In this document: positions 1-9,041 of the stretch, piece after piece
Position numbering within the stretch: position 1 is the first letter of the stretch
How the letters are laid out: every line of letters begins with the position of its first letter
Origin: Hypsibius dujardini
Taxonomy: Eukaryota > Tardigrada > Eutardigrada > Parachela > Hypsibiidae
DNA: 22,193 nt
Reading direction: 5' to 3'
Assembly (NCBI GenBank): GCA_001579985.1
Contig: LRSR01013446.1
Coordinates: 1-22,193 of the forward strand
The notes under the pieces: generated by a model
What the model saw: the letters and a program-made list of their open reading frames with translations, nothing else
What the model was told of the DNA's origin: nothing
Database searches by the model: none
Position numbers and translations under genes: made by a program

Positions 1-46
<46 letters not shown>
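1..46. repeat. (GTCT)n microsatellite
   Basis: Uninterrupted GTCT tetranucleotide repeats run from the left edge of the window, so the true array is probably longer. The complementary unit (CAGA) recurs in an intron at 2046-2104 and a related TGTCTG array occurs at 16697-16974. Confidence 0.97.
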
Positions 47-47
<1 letters not shown>

Positions 48-94
48 GGACGGTTTGTCTGCCAACATATCCTTCTTTCTTGGTTACGTCCTAG

Positions 95-998
95 TTTAGG
101 GACAGTATTCAAATTTTAGAAATTTTAATTATTTCTGACACAAAACATTATTCTGAATCGTTTGGCATTAGCCGAATTTCGATCGGAGGTTAGGGGGCGG
201 AGTTACAGCGCTCTGTTTGGTCGTTTGCCCGGTTACATCCTACTTAGCGACAGTGTTCAGATTTTGATAATTTTGGCTGTTCCTGACCCAAATGATTGTT
301 CTGAGTCGATTGGCATCAGCAAAATTTTGATCCGAGGTCAGGGGATGGAGCTACGGGGGTTTGAAGTATTTAGACAATTAATCAATCACCACTGGCGATG
401 GGTTTTGAATGGCAACACTGATTCAGATTCCCATGAGTGATGGGGCGCCGAGCGTGGGTGAGCGAGCCCTCGCTCGGTGACCCATCACTCATGGGTATAA
501 GGCCATAAAAAAATGGCGTCACTGATACCACTACTTAATCAATCGATCAAGCATCGGTTTGCCTAAACGACTGTGAGCCTACCCACTGACCTGAGCGCGA
601 GCGAGCGAAGCGAGCCGCCGCGAAGGGGATGGGTTTCAATGGCAACTTCTGTAGATGGGTTTTTTGATGGGTTTTGATGGGTTTTAAATCGCATCTCAGA
701 TTCAGATTCCCATGAGTGATGGGGCGCCGAACGTGGGTGAGCGAGCGAGCCCTCGCGCGGTGACCCATCACTAATGGGTTTAAAGCCATAAGAGAATGGC
801 TTCACTGATACCGCTACCCAGTGAATCAATCAAGCAATCACTCGATCTACTCAGCAGGACAAATGAACAATCAAAACGTTATAGCTCCGCCCCCTGACCT
901 CTGATTGAAATTCGGCTGATGCCAATCGATTCACAAAGTTATTTTGGGTCAGAAATTTTTAAAATTAACAAAATCTGAATACTGTCCCTAAAGTCATA
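95..998. mobile_element. Foldback (long inverted-repeat) transposon, non-coding
   Basis: The left arm at about 95-212 begins with a TTTAGGGACAGT motif, contains a GGCATTAGCCGAATTTCGAT stretch and ends in GGGGGCGGAG. It reappears in inverted orientation at about 885-998, which ends CTGTCCCTAAAG. A second, diverged copy of the left arm follows in direct orientation at about 236-357, so the left arm is tandemly duplicated. The interior holds two direct copies of a roughly 170-bp hairpin-bearing unit. No transposase-like ORF is present, so this is a non-autonomous foldback or MITE-like element. I could not identify a convincing target-site duplication. It lies upstream of the first visible exon of the leftmost gene, presumably in one of its introns. 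Confidence 0.8.
363..845. repeat. Two direct copies of an internal hairpin unit inside the foldback element
   Basis: About 170 bp starting near 380 is repeated starting near 668. Both copies contain CAGATTCCCATGAGTGATGG, then a GC-rich GGCGCCGA.CGTGGGTGAGCGAG core, then the reverse complement ACCCATCACT.ATGGG. Each copy therefore folds into an imperfect stem (about 430-497 and 709-779). Both are followed by a shared tail containing GGC.TCACTGATACC. The copies differ by scattered substitutions and small indels, which points to an old duplication. Confidence 0.75.
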
Positions 999-1048
999 TA
1001 TTACCTCTTTCTTTATTATGACTTAACTGCATTGCGTTCGCTTCGCAG

Positions 1049-2045
1049 ACGGCCGTAGGAGCAAATTACAATCATGGATATCCCGTTGTGCGACTCAGGA
1101 ATGCGAATATTTTAGAGAGCCAATTGGCTGCTGAAGAAAAGCTCTTTCGCCTGCTGGATCAGCGGTTTCCCACTGAGCAAGAACCAACTATTTTGCTTCT
1201 AGACAGGACAGTTGATTTAGGAGACAGCAATTATCGAATCACTGTGGCCGAACCGAAAAAGATTGTTCCGGCACTGACTACGCCCGATCAGCTACTACCG
1301 ATTATTCCTGGACAGCCAGACCCGCCGCCGCCAGTTCCTCGCGTTCACTCACCATCCGCCGGAGATGCAATAGGAACTGCTGCCGTTGGTCTTCCATTAC
1401 CGTCCACGGTAGTCCGTGTTTAACAGTGATTAAATTCCTGTTTCTCCTAACATATTTCGCGTGCTACAGGTCAAATTTGACGGACCAAATTTACCGGTAC
1501 CAGCATCCAGAGTGCGCTCAGAAAAAGCTCTACACAAGATGGGAATGACGCCTTCCCGCACGGGAGTTACTCTCACGGACTACAGCTTCGATGAGGTCTG
1601 CGAATGGCTGGCGGACCGATGGCGTGGCATGGAGCAATATCATGCCACTTTTACGCGCCAGATTTTTCATTCCGTTCGTCACCTGCAAGAGACGATCATC
1701 CAGCAAGTGGATAGCTGCCGGAAGTCGTATTTCGACTTGGGCATTTCACATGCCTTACATTTCTCCGAGCCTTTGTACAAATGGCAGCTGCGGTTCAACG
1801 CGATAGAGCAAGTCAAGCGAACTCGAGTGCAATTCAAGGAGCTGTTACACGCGGAGACAGTGGATTTCCATAAGACGCTCACGGAAAACATTAATGTGTG
1901 TCGACAAAAAGATACGGCGCTTCATGATGAAATTATGCGAAGCGGATGGCTAGAAGATTTGTTATCTGTCATGTTCAATAGTTTTGTTGGCCTAATTCAG
2001 GTATTTTATTCTCCTGCAGTTGGCGAAAAATGGGGTATGGCATGC

Positions 2046-2088
<43 letters not shown>

Positions 2089-5000
2089 GAGAGAGACAGA
2101 CAGACGAACATTAACAGTATGAAAATCGATTCGTACATGAAGATTAAATAATAAAATTTATCTTTTTCAGTTGGAACTGGATATCTATGTCGACTCGCTG
2201 AATCTTTTGCGTGATTTCGTATCCACCACCGAATACCATCTTATCGGTAGTCAGTTATCCAATTTCATTTCCATCCCCTACATCGAACTGACTGCAGTAG
2301 TGGATCACACTGCTAAAAAATGGGTTATTCCAAGTATCACACCGCCTGGATCAGAAGCAAAAAAGTTACGGCCACTCGAAGTAGAAAAAGAGAAGGCCTC
2401 GACGGTTCCAGCACCTGTGGTTCTGCGAAGCCTCACACTCGATCCGGTGGTACCGGTTTTCATATCGCGGAAGAATTTCGCCGCTGAAGCGGTCGCCCAG
2501 CTCGACCAGGCCAGCAACGGAGTCAAGCGAACGGGAACCACCACCAACAAGTCGGATCGGCGATCGCAAATCAATGTGGAGCTCACAACAGTTACTCGAA
2601 AACACAGCAAAATTCAAGCAGGTACCTTCTTACGAACTACCAAGATGAGCCTCGATGGGCGGTCAATTCAGGGTGGACCGTCGGTTAAGGCGGTAGGATG
2701 GTAGACAGTCAGTTCAGCGTGAACCATCGGTTAGGGTGGTAGGACGGTCGGTTAGAACGATAGGCGGTCAGTTCCGGGTGAACCGTCGGTTAGGATGGTA
2801 GACGGTCAGTTCAGGGTGGACCGTCAGTTAGGGCGGTAGGATGGTCGACGGTCAGTTAATGTGTTGCGCATGCAGTCCTCAAGGTTAACGGCCAGTCCAG
2901 CATGATGATGGCGGACTTTAAATTTCTGTCAGAGTGTGGGCGGTCCGTGTAGTACTGGATGGTCCGACATACTGGTCAGAGCTACAATATCTAGGTGATA
3001 ATCAGTCCGGTTACTGGACGCCCAGTCAGGGTAGTGAACAATGGGTCCCGTGGTAGATGATCAGTCCATGTGGCTCATACGATTGTCAGCTCGTGCGAAA
3101 ATTGACTTGTATCCGATGCATGGTCCGATACAAAAAACGGATATCCGATGCATGATCCGATACAAAAAACGGATATCCGATATATGATTCGATACAACTT
3201 AATTGAGGCATTTTCGCACGAGCAGGTGTTTCAAATGCCTACATGAAACGTACGAAAGAATTACGAAAAAATGAAAAACTACGGGCATAAGCCTCATTAA
3301 CCTTCGCGAAAAGGTTAATACTTAACATCCAAAATAAAAATAACCTTAATTGATTAATTCGTTTTCGCGCGTTTGGCGTTGTTCGCCGCAATGTGTCTGT
3401 TAGTACTGAAATTATACTGAAATTCTGATGGCTCTTTTACGGTTCTTAATTAAGCAGCTACAAATAGCGTGTCCTAACTCCTTTTCACGGTAGTGATCAG
3501 AACTAACTTACTAAACAAGTTAAATACATATAAACATATAAGCGTATAAACATATTTATTAACATAATAATAATAATGTTATTAATATTATAAACATATT
3601 TATTTAATATATCTTGAAATTTTAGTTTTTCTGTGTTTTCCACTAAAGATTTTCGTAAATTTCCCTTTTTGATTTTTTGATATTTTTTTCTTGTGGTTCT
3701 CATGTAGGCAGTTTCAGGCAATTTCTCAGTGTTGGACTGTTAGGCGTGTCTAAATGCTGCTCGATACGTCGGTCACGATTGGCGACGATTTAACCGAGGA
3801 GTGGATGGATGATCAATACGGCTGTTGACCGTTCACCCATTGTTCCCTCCCAACTGCACGCGAACCGTCTGCGAATTTGACGGAAAGTTTACCACCTGGC
3901 TCTTAAACACACACACGGCCTTCCTCGATCCGAGCATACGGCCTTCCTCCAGCCAAACATACGGCCTTCCTCCATCCGAGCATACTGCCTTCCTTCAGCC
4001 GGACCGACCGATCCATTACCCTGACCGAAGGTCCACCACTTTAGACTGGAACGTCCACTACCCAGACCGACCGGCCAATGACCGATTCACAGTCAGCTTC
4101 TCGGACCGGACCGGTCCTGGCCGACCGACCCTCACAGACATGCCTCGATTACGCGTGACTTTACGTTTTGTTTTAATTATACTGCAGGAGGAGCAGCCAC
4201 TTCTCGTGAGGACATCGAAGAGCTGATGCTGAAGGACGTCATGGAAAAGGCCAAGGAAGCCGTCCTCCGGATCCAAGAAACCCAGCAAGAGGCCCGCAAA
4301 GTCAAATACAACACCAGTTTCCCGGTTGATCCGAGCCTGGCCAAGAAGCCTGCGCCCTCCAAGCCTGCGCTCCCTCCCGGGAAGACCAACGCCAACCAGA
4401 TGCTCAGCGAGGCCATCCCACCGGCTGTGCTGTCCTCCCACGAACGGGCCATCAACGACGAGACCACTCATCTCTTCCTCCGGTTGGAGACCATCTGCAA
4501 TTACGCGGTTATGCTGATCAACGACATCAGAAAGGTGGCCAAATCGCTCGATACGAAGATTGTCCAGTCGATCGATGAGAACTACCGCAGCGAAATCGGC
4601 AGTGCGGCGATGCTGATTGAGTACATCCACGCGCAGATTGAAAACGAGGAACCGATCAAACAGGCGATTGTCTATTATGAGAACCGATTTACCCTCTCGG
4701 TCGGACAGTTTGTGCGGACGAATCCACCGCCACCGGACGGATCACTCTTGCTCCTCGGGGTAGATAAGCCCTCTCTGTACGTCCATCGAGTTTCATTTTT
4801 ACTTTAGTTTACTTTAATTTAACTTATTATTTAATTTAATTTAATTAATTATTTTATTTTATTTTATTTTTATCCCATTTCAGTGTATTTTATTTTGTTT
4901 TATTTTATTCAGATACGAGGAACTGCGGCGGTGCTGCGCCGATGGGGACGAGATGGTATATGAGGAGCTTCAGCGAGCCATCGTCGCAGCGGTGGAGAAG

Positions 5001-5195
5001 AGTTACGGGAGTGATTTGGTGGACCACGGCTGGCAAATGTTGGACTCGGATGAGTTGGCGGCAGCCGCAGCGGCGATGTTCAAGCCGCCGTCGGATCACT
5101 TTCCGGACGGGGTGAACGTGAGTCATGTGCAGATGGATTGGAAGTCGGTGTTGAAAGTCCTGGGTAATCCTCCACCACCTGAACTGAAGAAATGA
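1049..5195 (+). CDS. Unrecognised predominantly helical protein, 5'-partial (last five exons)
   Basis: Exons that close in frame with GT-AG borders are 1049-1408, 1470-2000, 2171-2621, 4188-4776 and 4913-5195 (stop TGA), giving 737 residues before the stop. The first visible exon has no plausible initiator after its AG, and its acceptor (CTTCGCAG at 1041-1048) has a weak pyrimidine tract, so the true 5' end is off the left edge and this acceptor is the least certain border. Visible features are a Pro-rich stretch (PDPPPPVPR) late in exon 1, long amphipathic segments in exon 2 (from the WLADRWRGMEQYH region) and in exon 4 (MEKAKEAVLRIQETQQEARK, then the LFLRLETICNYAVMLINDI region), and an acidic/Ala-rich C-terminus with an AAAAA run. 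No signal peptide, transmembrane segment or catalytic motif was seen. I considered coiled-coil or ciliary families such as CCDC180 and dynein tails but could not confirm any. The last intron is T-rich (4777-4912). Confidence 0.75.
2046..2104. repeat. (CAGA)n microsatellite in intron
   Basis: CAGA repeats, with a short GAGA interruption, make up about a third of the 170-nt intron 2001-2170 of the leftmost gene. This is the reverse complement of the (TCTG) motif seen elsewhere in the window. Confidence 0.95.
2656..2860. repeat. Minisatellite, about 50-bp diverged unit
   Basis: Roughly four degenerate copies carry the recurring words GGTCAGTTC.GGGTG, ACCGTCGGTTA and GG.GGTAGGA. The array starts about 35 nt inside intron 2622-4187 of the leftmost gene. 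Periodicity is clear, although the copies differ by indels. Confidence 0.8.
3089..3223. mobile_element. Short hairpin element with 13-bp perfect terminal inverted repeats
   Basis: GCTCGTGCGAAAA at the left end is matched by TTTTCGCACGAGC at the right end. The interior carries about 2.5 copies of a roughly 36-bp unit containing CCGATGCATG.TCCGATACA and AAACGGATAT. It lies in the large intron of the leftmost gene. The compact size and terminal inverted repeats suggest a MITE or solo foldback unit. No target-site duplication is evident, so a local minisatellite with chance palindromic ends remains possible. Confidence 0.55.
3910..3998. repeat. Tandem repeat, about 28-bp unit
   Basis: Three to four copies of an ACGGCCTTCCTC..(T/C)CCGAGCAT-like unit lie near the 3' end of intron 2622-4187. 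The reading frame across it stays open by chance, but the region is upstream of a good acceptor (4186-4187), so I treat it as intronic. Confidence 0.8.
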
Positions 5196-5343
5196 GAGAT
5201 CGTAAAAAAAAGCTTTATTTTTAATAATGCTCCTCGCTTGTTTTGGTAAAGATTTTTACTGTATGCGTCGACCGTAAACTCCGCCTTTTTGTGGTTCGTC
5301 TGACCTTCCTCTGGCACATGACATGTTCTTCAATCATATTATA

Positions 5344-5349
5344 AATAAA
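5344..5349 (+). terminator. Candidate poly(A) signal of the leftmost gene
   Basis: AATAAA lies about 150 nt after the stop codon at 5195, inside ATAAATAAATC. It is the first canonical hexamer downstream on this strand. The cleavage site was not determined. Confidence 0.45.
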
Positions 5350-5574
5350 TCAGATGTAAGATTCAAGAATCAGTCATTTGCGATTTTTCGGACCCAAAAA
5401 GTAAAACATATTCTGAGAGGTATTAAAAAAATAATGGAAATTGCCCAAAGGGAATTTCTTCGTCTTCGACTGATTTCCCAAACTGGCATCTCAAAAGGTT
5501 CTGGAATCGGAACCAATTATTACCAAAGTCGAAGCAGGCGAATGCGAATAAGAAATAATTACAGTAAAATCTGA

Positions 5575-5580
5575 TTTATT
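5575..5580 (-). terminator. Candidate poly(A) signal of SLC35B1
   Basis: TTTATT on the plus strand reads AATAAA on the minus strand, about 260 nt downstream of the SLC35B1 stop codon at 5838-5840. Confidence 0.45.
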
Positions 5581-5837
5581 TTGCTGCAAATATAAAATTT
5601 GGATGTAGATGGGGGGGGAAAAACGGTTGCATGCCAGGAACAAGCTTGGAAAGAGAGATTGGAGACATCGCGGTCAGTGGGCGTGTCTGAAAACCGGTAC
5701 GAGTAAGGAGGAGTATAAAAAACGTGTTGCTAAAAACGGAATGGCAGGCAAAAGATGCGTGGAATTTCACGCGCTGCATTGATGTATTAAGAGTAGGAAA
5801 GAGAAAAGCGCTTGAGATGAAAAGGAGGGAAACTCGG

Positions 5838-8203
5838 CTACTTGAAGACCGTGTCCAGAGTTAAACCCAAAAAGACTAGAACGGTGGCGAACCACCCAAT
5901 CGACGACATGGGATTGCTGAAAAAGAACACTGAAACCAGGATCTGGAAGAACTTCCGCGTGGTGGTGATGATGGAGCAGGGGAGAGGCCCGAAATCCGCC
6001 ACAGTCAAGAAAATGAAATACTGCAAGGAAATGCCTTACATATAGATACGCAGACTTACATTCAACGACAAGATTGAGTACACTGGAGGGTCCGGGAAAT
6101 GGGCAAAAGGGCGGGGCAGGGGGTGATTTTCAAACAATCGAACAATCAACCAACTGTCCACCCCCTGCTCCGCCCCTTTTGCCCATACCCGAACCCTCCA
6201 GTGTACTCGACCACCTGACCACCCCTTACTCCGCCCCTTTTGCCCATACCCGAACCCTCCAGTGTACTCAACCACCTGACCACCCCTTGCTCCGCCCCTT
6301 TTGCCCATACCCGGACCCTCCAGTGTACTCAACCACCTGACCACCCCCTCCCTCGCCCTTTTGCTCATACCCGGACCCTTCAGTGTACTCAATCTTGTCG
6401 TTGATTGTATGTGTTCAGAGAACAAGGATACTCATAGCGCATTCGAGGTCCTACCTGTCCGACAGCGCTGCACAACGCAAACGTGAGCAGATGTTCGATG
6501 ACGTAAGGGTAGGTGCGAATAAATGCCATCACTTCAAAGATCTCACCGGTCACAGAGATCACTGCATTCCAAAGAAGAAAGTTATCACATTCCACTATTC
6601 ACGAAAAAAAAAACAGGATTTTCGCAAGTTTTTACCAGCCAGCAGAACCAACGAGGAGAAGATATTCATCCACATCATCATGGCGTTGGGTCGTGTTCGG
6701 TGGGAATGGCGCATACGTTCCTGGATGGTCCCGGTCACCCCATCCATGGCGAGCGAGAAGAGCTAGCAAGCACAAAATCTAGTTACTAAAAGGTTTGCAC
6801 AAAAAGGGGGACGTAACTCACCAACAAGCCTTCTCCAAATCCAATCTCCTTCTTCTCATCCTTGGTGTGGGCTTTACCGTTTTCGTAGAAAAACACGGCC
6901 ACGCCCAAAACGATCATCAGGGTAAACAAATACTTCCGGACAGAGTAGCGCCGATGCGCAAACAGTACTCCGAAGATCATCACCTACAACACCACAACAC
7001 AGGAAGTTAGCATAATGAAATCTCCACCAGCGAGCCTTGGTACTCGTAATCAGACAGACCTGTCAAACAGAGACAGACACTCAGCGCTCAGGCGCTCAGA
7101 CACTCAGGCACACAGACACTCAGGCACACAGACACGCAGGCGCTCAGGCACACAGACACGCAGGCGCTCAGACACACAGTCACTCAGGCGCTCAGGCACA
7201 CAGACACTCAGGCACTCAGGCAAACAGACACGCAGGCGCTCAGACACACAGACACTCAGGTACTCAGGCACACAGACACTCAGGCAAAATAAAGGTGTTT
7301 TAATTAGAACATTAACAGGCACAAACGTCACCGTGGTAATTCTTGCTCACCGGTATGGGCTTGCAAGACTTGCCCAGCACTTGCGTTGGATAACTGACAT
7401 ACTGAAGGGCCTGATTTGACGACATCATGGCGCCCAGGTAGGAGAGGGAACAGAGGCCGTACATCGATCGCGGGGTAGTGTCAAGTGGTTCGCGGGTGAA
7501 GTGAATCACTGCACAAAATAGAGAGAAAATACCAGCTGACATTAACCACGAAAAGACCAGTCGGCATTAACCGCGAAAAGCTAGCCGACATTAACGAAAA
7601 GGCCAGCTGACATGAACAAGGAAAAGGCCAACCACGTCAGTGCTCTGCGTGAGATGAAAGAGGGAGCAGACGAACCTAGCTTAGCGAAAATTGCATTAAT
7701 GACGCACTGGATGAAGACCATGCTGGCCGTGTAGGTAAAGCGATCTGATTTTCCATAAATGCCACGCGTTCTGCAAAAAGATACGCACAATGAAACTGAT
7801 AAATTTGTCTCCTGACTGATTCTTCCTGGACTCCTGTATGAGGAACTGAGGAACTAAGGGAGGAGCGGCAAAAAGTCGGCCCGATACGGCAAAGGGTCTG
7901 CTAAATCGGACACCAGGTAAAAATCGATCAGTTCCAGGAAACTCACATTCGCTCTTGAAAAATTCCGAAAACCATAAAGGAAATGAAGGTTCCCACTGCA
8001 CAGAACAACAGCTTCGGTGTACTTCCAACGGGATGATTTCGTTCCGTCTTGGCTTTCGGCACTGCAGCGGCAGATTCACCAGCACCGCTCTTCGTTTGAA
8101 ATGCGGCATCGGAAGCGTGGCTTTTGAGCGCTCCCCTCACCACGTCGCTTTTGCCTGTTTCCTGTGTACCGTCCCCGATGCCTCCATTTTCCAGCCGAGC
8201 CAT
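5838..8203 (-). CDS. SLC35B1: SLC35B1-like ER nucleotide / nucleotide-sugar carrier, complete
   Basis: Seven exons read in this order: 7947-8203, 7676-7770, 7351-7508, 6822-6983, 6636-6762, 6455-6561 and 5838-6020 (stop TAG). All borders are GT-AG and total 1089 nt, encoding 362 aa. Family hallmarks seen are the TRGIYG...[13 protein letters not shown] segment, [20 protein letters not shown] followed by [13 protein letters not shown], the [12 protein letters not shown] loop, [33 protein letters not shown] and the final [10 protein letters not shown] helix. This pattern of about ten hydrophobic helices is typical of the drug/metabolite transporter superfamily. Vertebrate SLC35B1 sits in the ER membrane and exchanges ATP for ADP. 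The N-terminus has about 60 hydrophilic residues before the first helix, longer than in human. The protein ends ...DTVFK with no dilysine ER-retrieval motif. The ATG at 8201-8203 is the first in frame. Introns 3 and 6 are expanded by a minisatellite and a MITE. Confidence 0.95.
6059..6407. mobile_element. Hairpin MITE family A, copy 1 (349 bp), in SLC35B1 intron 6
   Basis: Ends are CATTCAACGACAAG and its near-complement CTTGTCGTTGATTG, flanked on both sides by TA (6057-6058 and 6408-6409). The left arm is single. The right arm exists as four tandem units of about 61 bp, each with the core CTCCGCCCCTTTTGCCCATA, then CCCTCCAGTGTACTC. It has no coding capacity. The element fills most of a 434-nt intron (6021-6454). 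TA flanks with CAGT-like ends resemble Tc1/mariner non-autonomous elements. Confidence 0.85.
7079..7287. repeat. Minisatellite (CACTCAGGCACACAGA-type, about 16-bp units) in SLC35B1 intron 3
   Basis: Alternating CAGGCGCTCAGACACACAGA and CACTCAGGCACACAGA units continue for about 13 copies. The array makes up more than half of the 367-nt intron 6984-7350. It stays open in several frames on both strands, giving spurious low-complexity ORFs. Confidence 0.93.
7538..7628. repeat. Short tandem repeat in SLC35B1 intron 2, about 28-bp unit
   Basis: Four degraded copies of CAGCTGACATTAACCACGAAAAG-like units lie within intron 7509-7675. Confidence 0.75.
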
Positions 8204-8251
8204 ACTTGTTCGCTCGCCTAGCCTGAGCGAATCAACCAAAACTGAACAGTA

Positions 8252-8291
<40 letters not shown>
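8252..8291. repeat. (AATC)n microsatellite
   Basis: About ten AATC units lie roughly 50 bp upstream of the SLC35B1 start codon, probably within its 5' UTR or core promoter. Confidence 0.95.
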
Positions 8292-8735
8292 CAATCGAGC
8301 CAATCAAGCGATCGACCAGACTCAATACACTGACTGCAAAATGACAGAAAATCAAATTACTTTATCAAATTTACCCGTGTAATCTGCGAATTCAGTGAAA
8401 CAAGAGTGGAAGGCCGAAAAAAACTCGTGCAAGATGGTTAGATGAATTATTTCGTTCAGAAACGATGACAAAACTAGAGACAACTTTCGCTAAATCAATC
8501 AATCGACGGACTGATTCAAGATAACTTGCCGCGGAAAGAAAATACCATCAATTTTACCTTGGCAAAATATCGAGACACCAAAGGTCTGCGGTCCAGTAAA
8601 ATTCCGTAAACAAATGCAGGAAAAATTCACAAGAACGGTGTGAAAACGTACTTCGCTGAGGATGTGAATTAGAGTGCCAGGTATTTCTGGAATCCTTGAA
8701 AAAATCCCCAAAGTGGACTTCAAGAATGACGTGGC

Positions 8736-8796
8736 GCACCGCACCGCCAGTGTGCGCCGGTGTGCGCCAGTGTGGCACCGCACCGCCAGTGTGCGC
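8736..8796. repeat. Pair of 22-bp direct repeats, GC-rich
   Basis: GCACCGCACCGCCAGTGTGC plus GC occurs identically at 8736-8757 and 8775-8796, with shorter partial copies (GTGCGCCGGTGTGCGCCAGT) between. It lies in the shared upstream region of SLC35B1 and ARMC8; a regulatory role is possible but undemonstrated. Confidence 0.8.
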
Positions 8797-9041
8797 GGTG
8801 TCCACAGCATGTGCGCAGCACGGGCGTTGCATGCTGCACAGCTGCACACAATGCCTTGTTGTGGTTTTTCAATTTCATGCTTCAGTGTCGGTCGCAGGTG
8901 GGAACGCGGATGATCTTTTCTTGCTTTAATTTTATCAACTTTCTCTCACTCTCCACCCTCGGGTGCAAATTAATTCCAGCTCTTTATTTTCACATCGGGC
9001 TTTGATTCGGGGGCGGGAAATACACGTGGGAAGGAGATACG

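Larger units (their letters stand above)
5196..5837. other. Convergent intergenic region / 3' UTRs
   Basis: This is 642 bp between the stop codons of the leftmost gene (+) and SLC35B1 (-). It holds candidate poly(A) signals for both strands (5344-5349 on +, 5575-5580 on -). Apart from a G run near 5611-5618, no repeat or additional gene was seen; the small ORFs here lack splice support or recognisable content. Confidence 0.6.
8204..9041. promoter_or_regulatory. Divergent (putatively bidirectional) upstream region of SLC35B1 and ARMC8
   Basis: This is 838 bp between the two start codons, which face away from each other, so promoters and 5' UTRs of both genes must lie here unless upstream non-coding exons exist elsewhere. 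It contains an (AATC)n run near the SLC35B1 start and a GC-rich block with two direct 22-bp copies around 8736-8796. I could not place a convincing TATA box or initiator for either gene. No spliced ORF was supported inside it. Confidence 0.55.

Noticed and set aside
2656-2860. CRISPR-like array
   Set aside because: Units are diverged, contiguous minisatellite copies without unique spacers in a eukaryotic intron.
3825-4187. Open frame just upstream of exon 4188-4776 as a coding extension
   Set aside because: A good acceptor (ACTGCAG) at 4187 gives the exact phase needed to join exon 2171-2621, and the upstream frame is a low-complexity tandem repeat.
6036-6425. ORFs overlapping the hairpin element (WSGGRVHW-type repeats)
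   Set aside because: Read through the tandem arms of MITE A copy 1, which lies inside an SLC35B1 intron; no independent gene evidence.
7015-7419. Long ORFs with HRHAGAQ/RRSGTQT-type repeats on both strands
   Set aside because: They are translations of the intronic minisatellite at 7079-7287; the unit length and composition leave several frames open, and SLC35B1 splicing skips the region.
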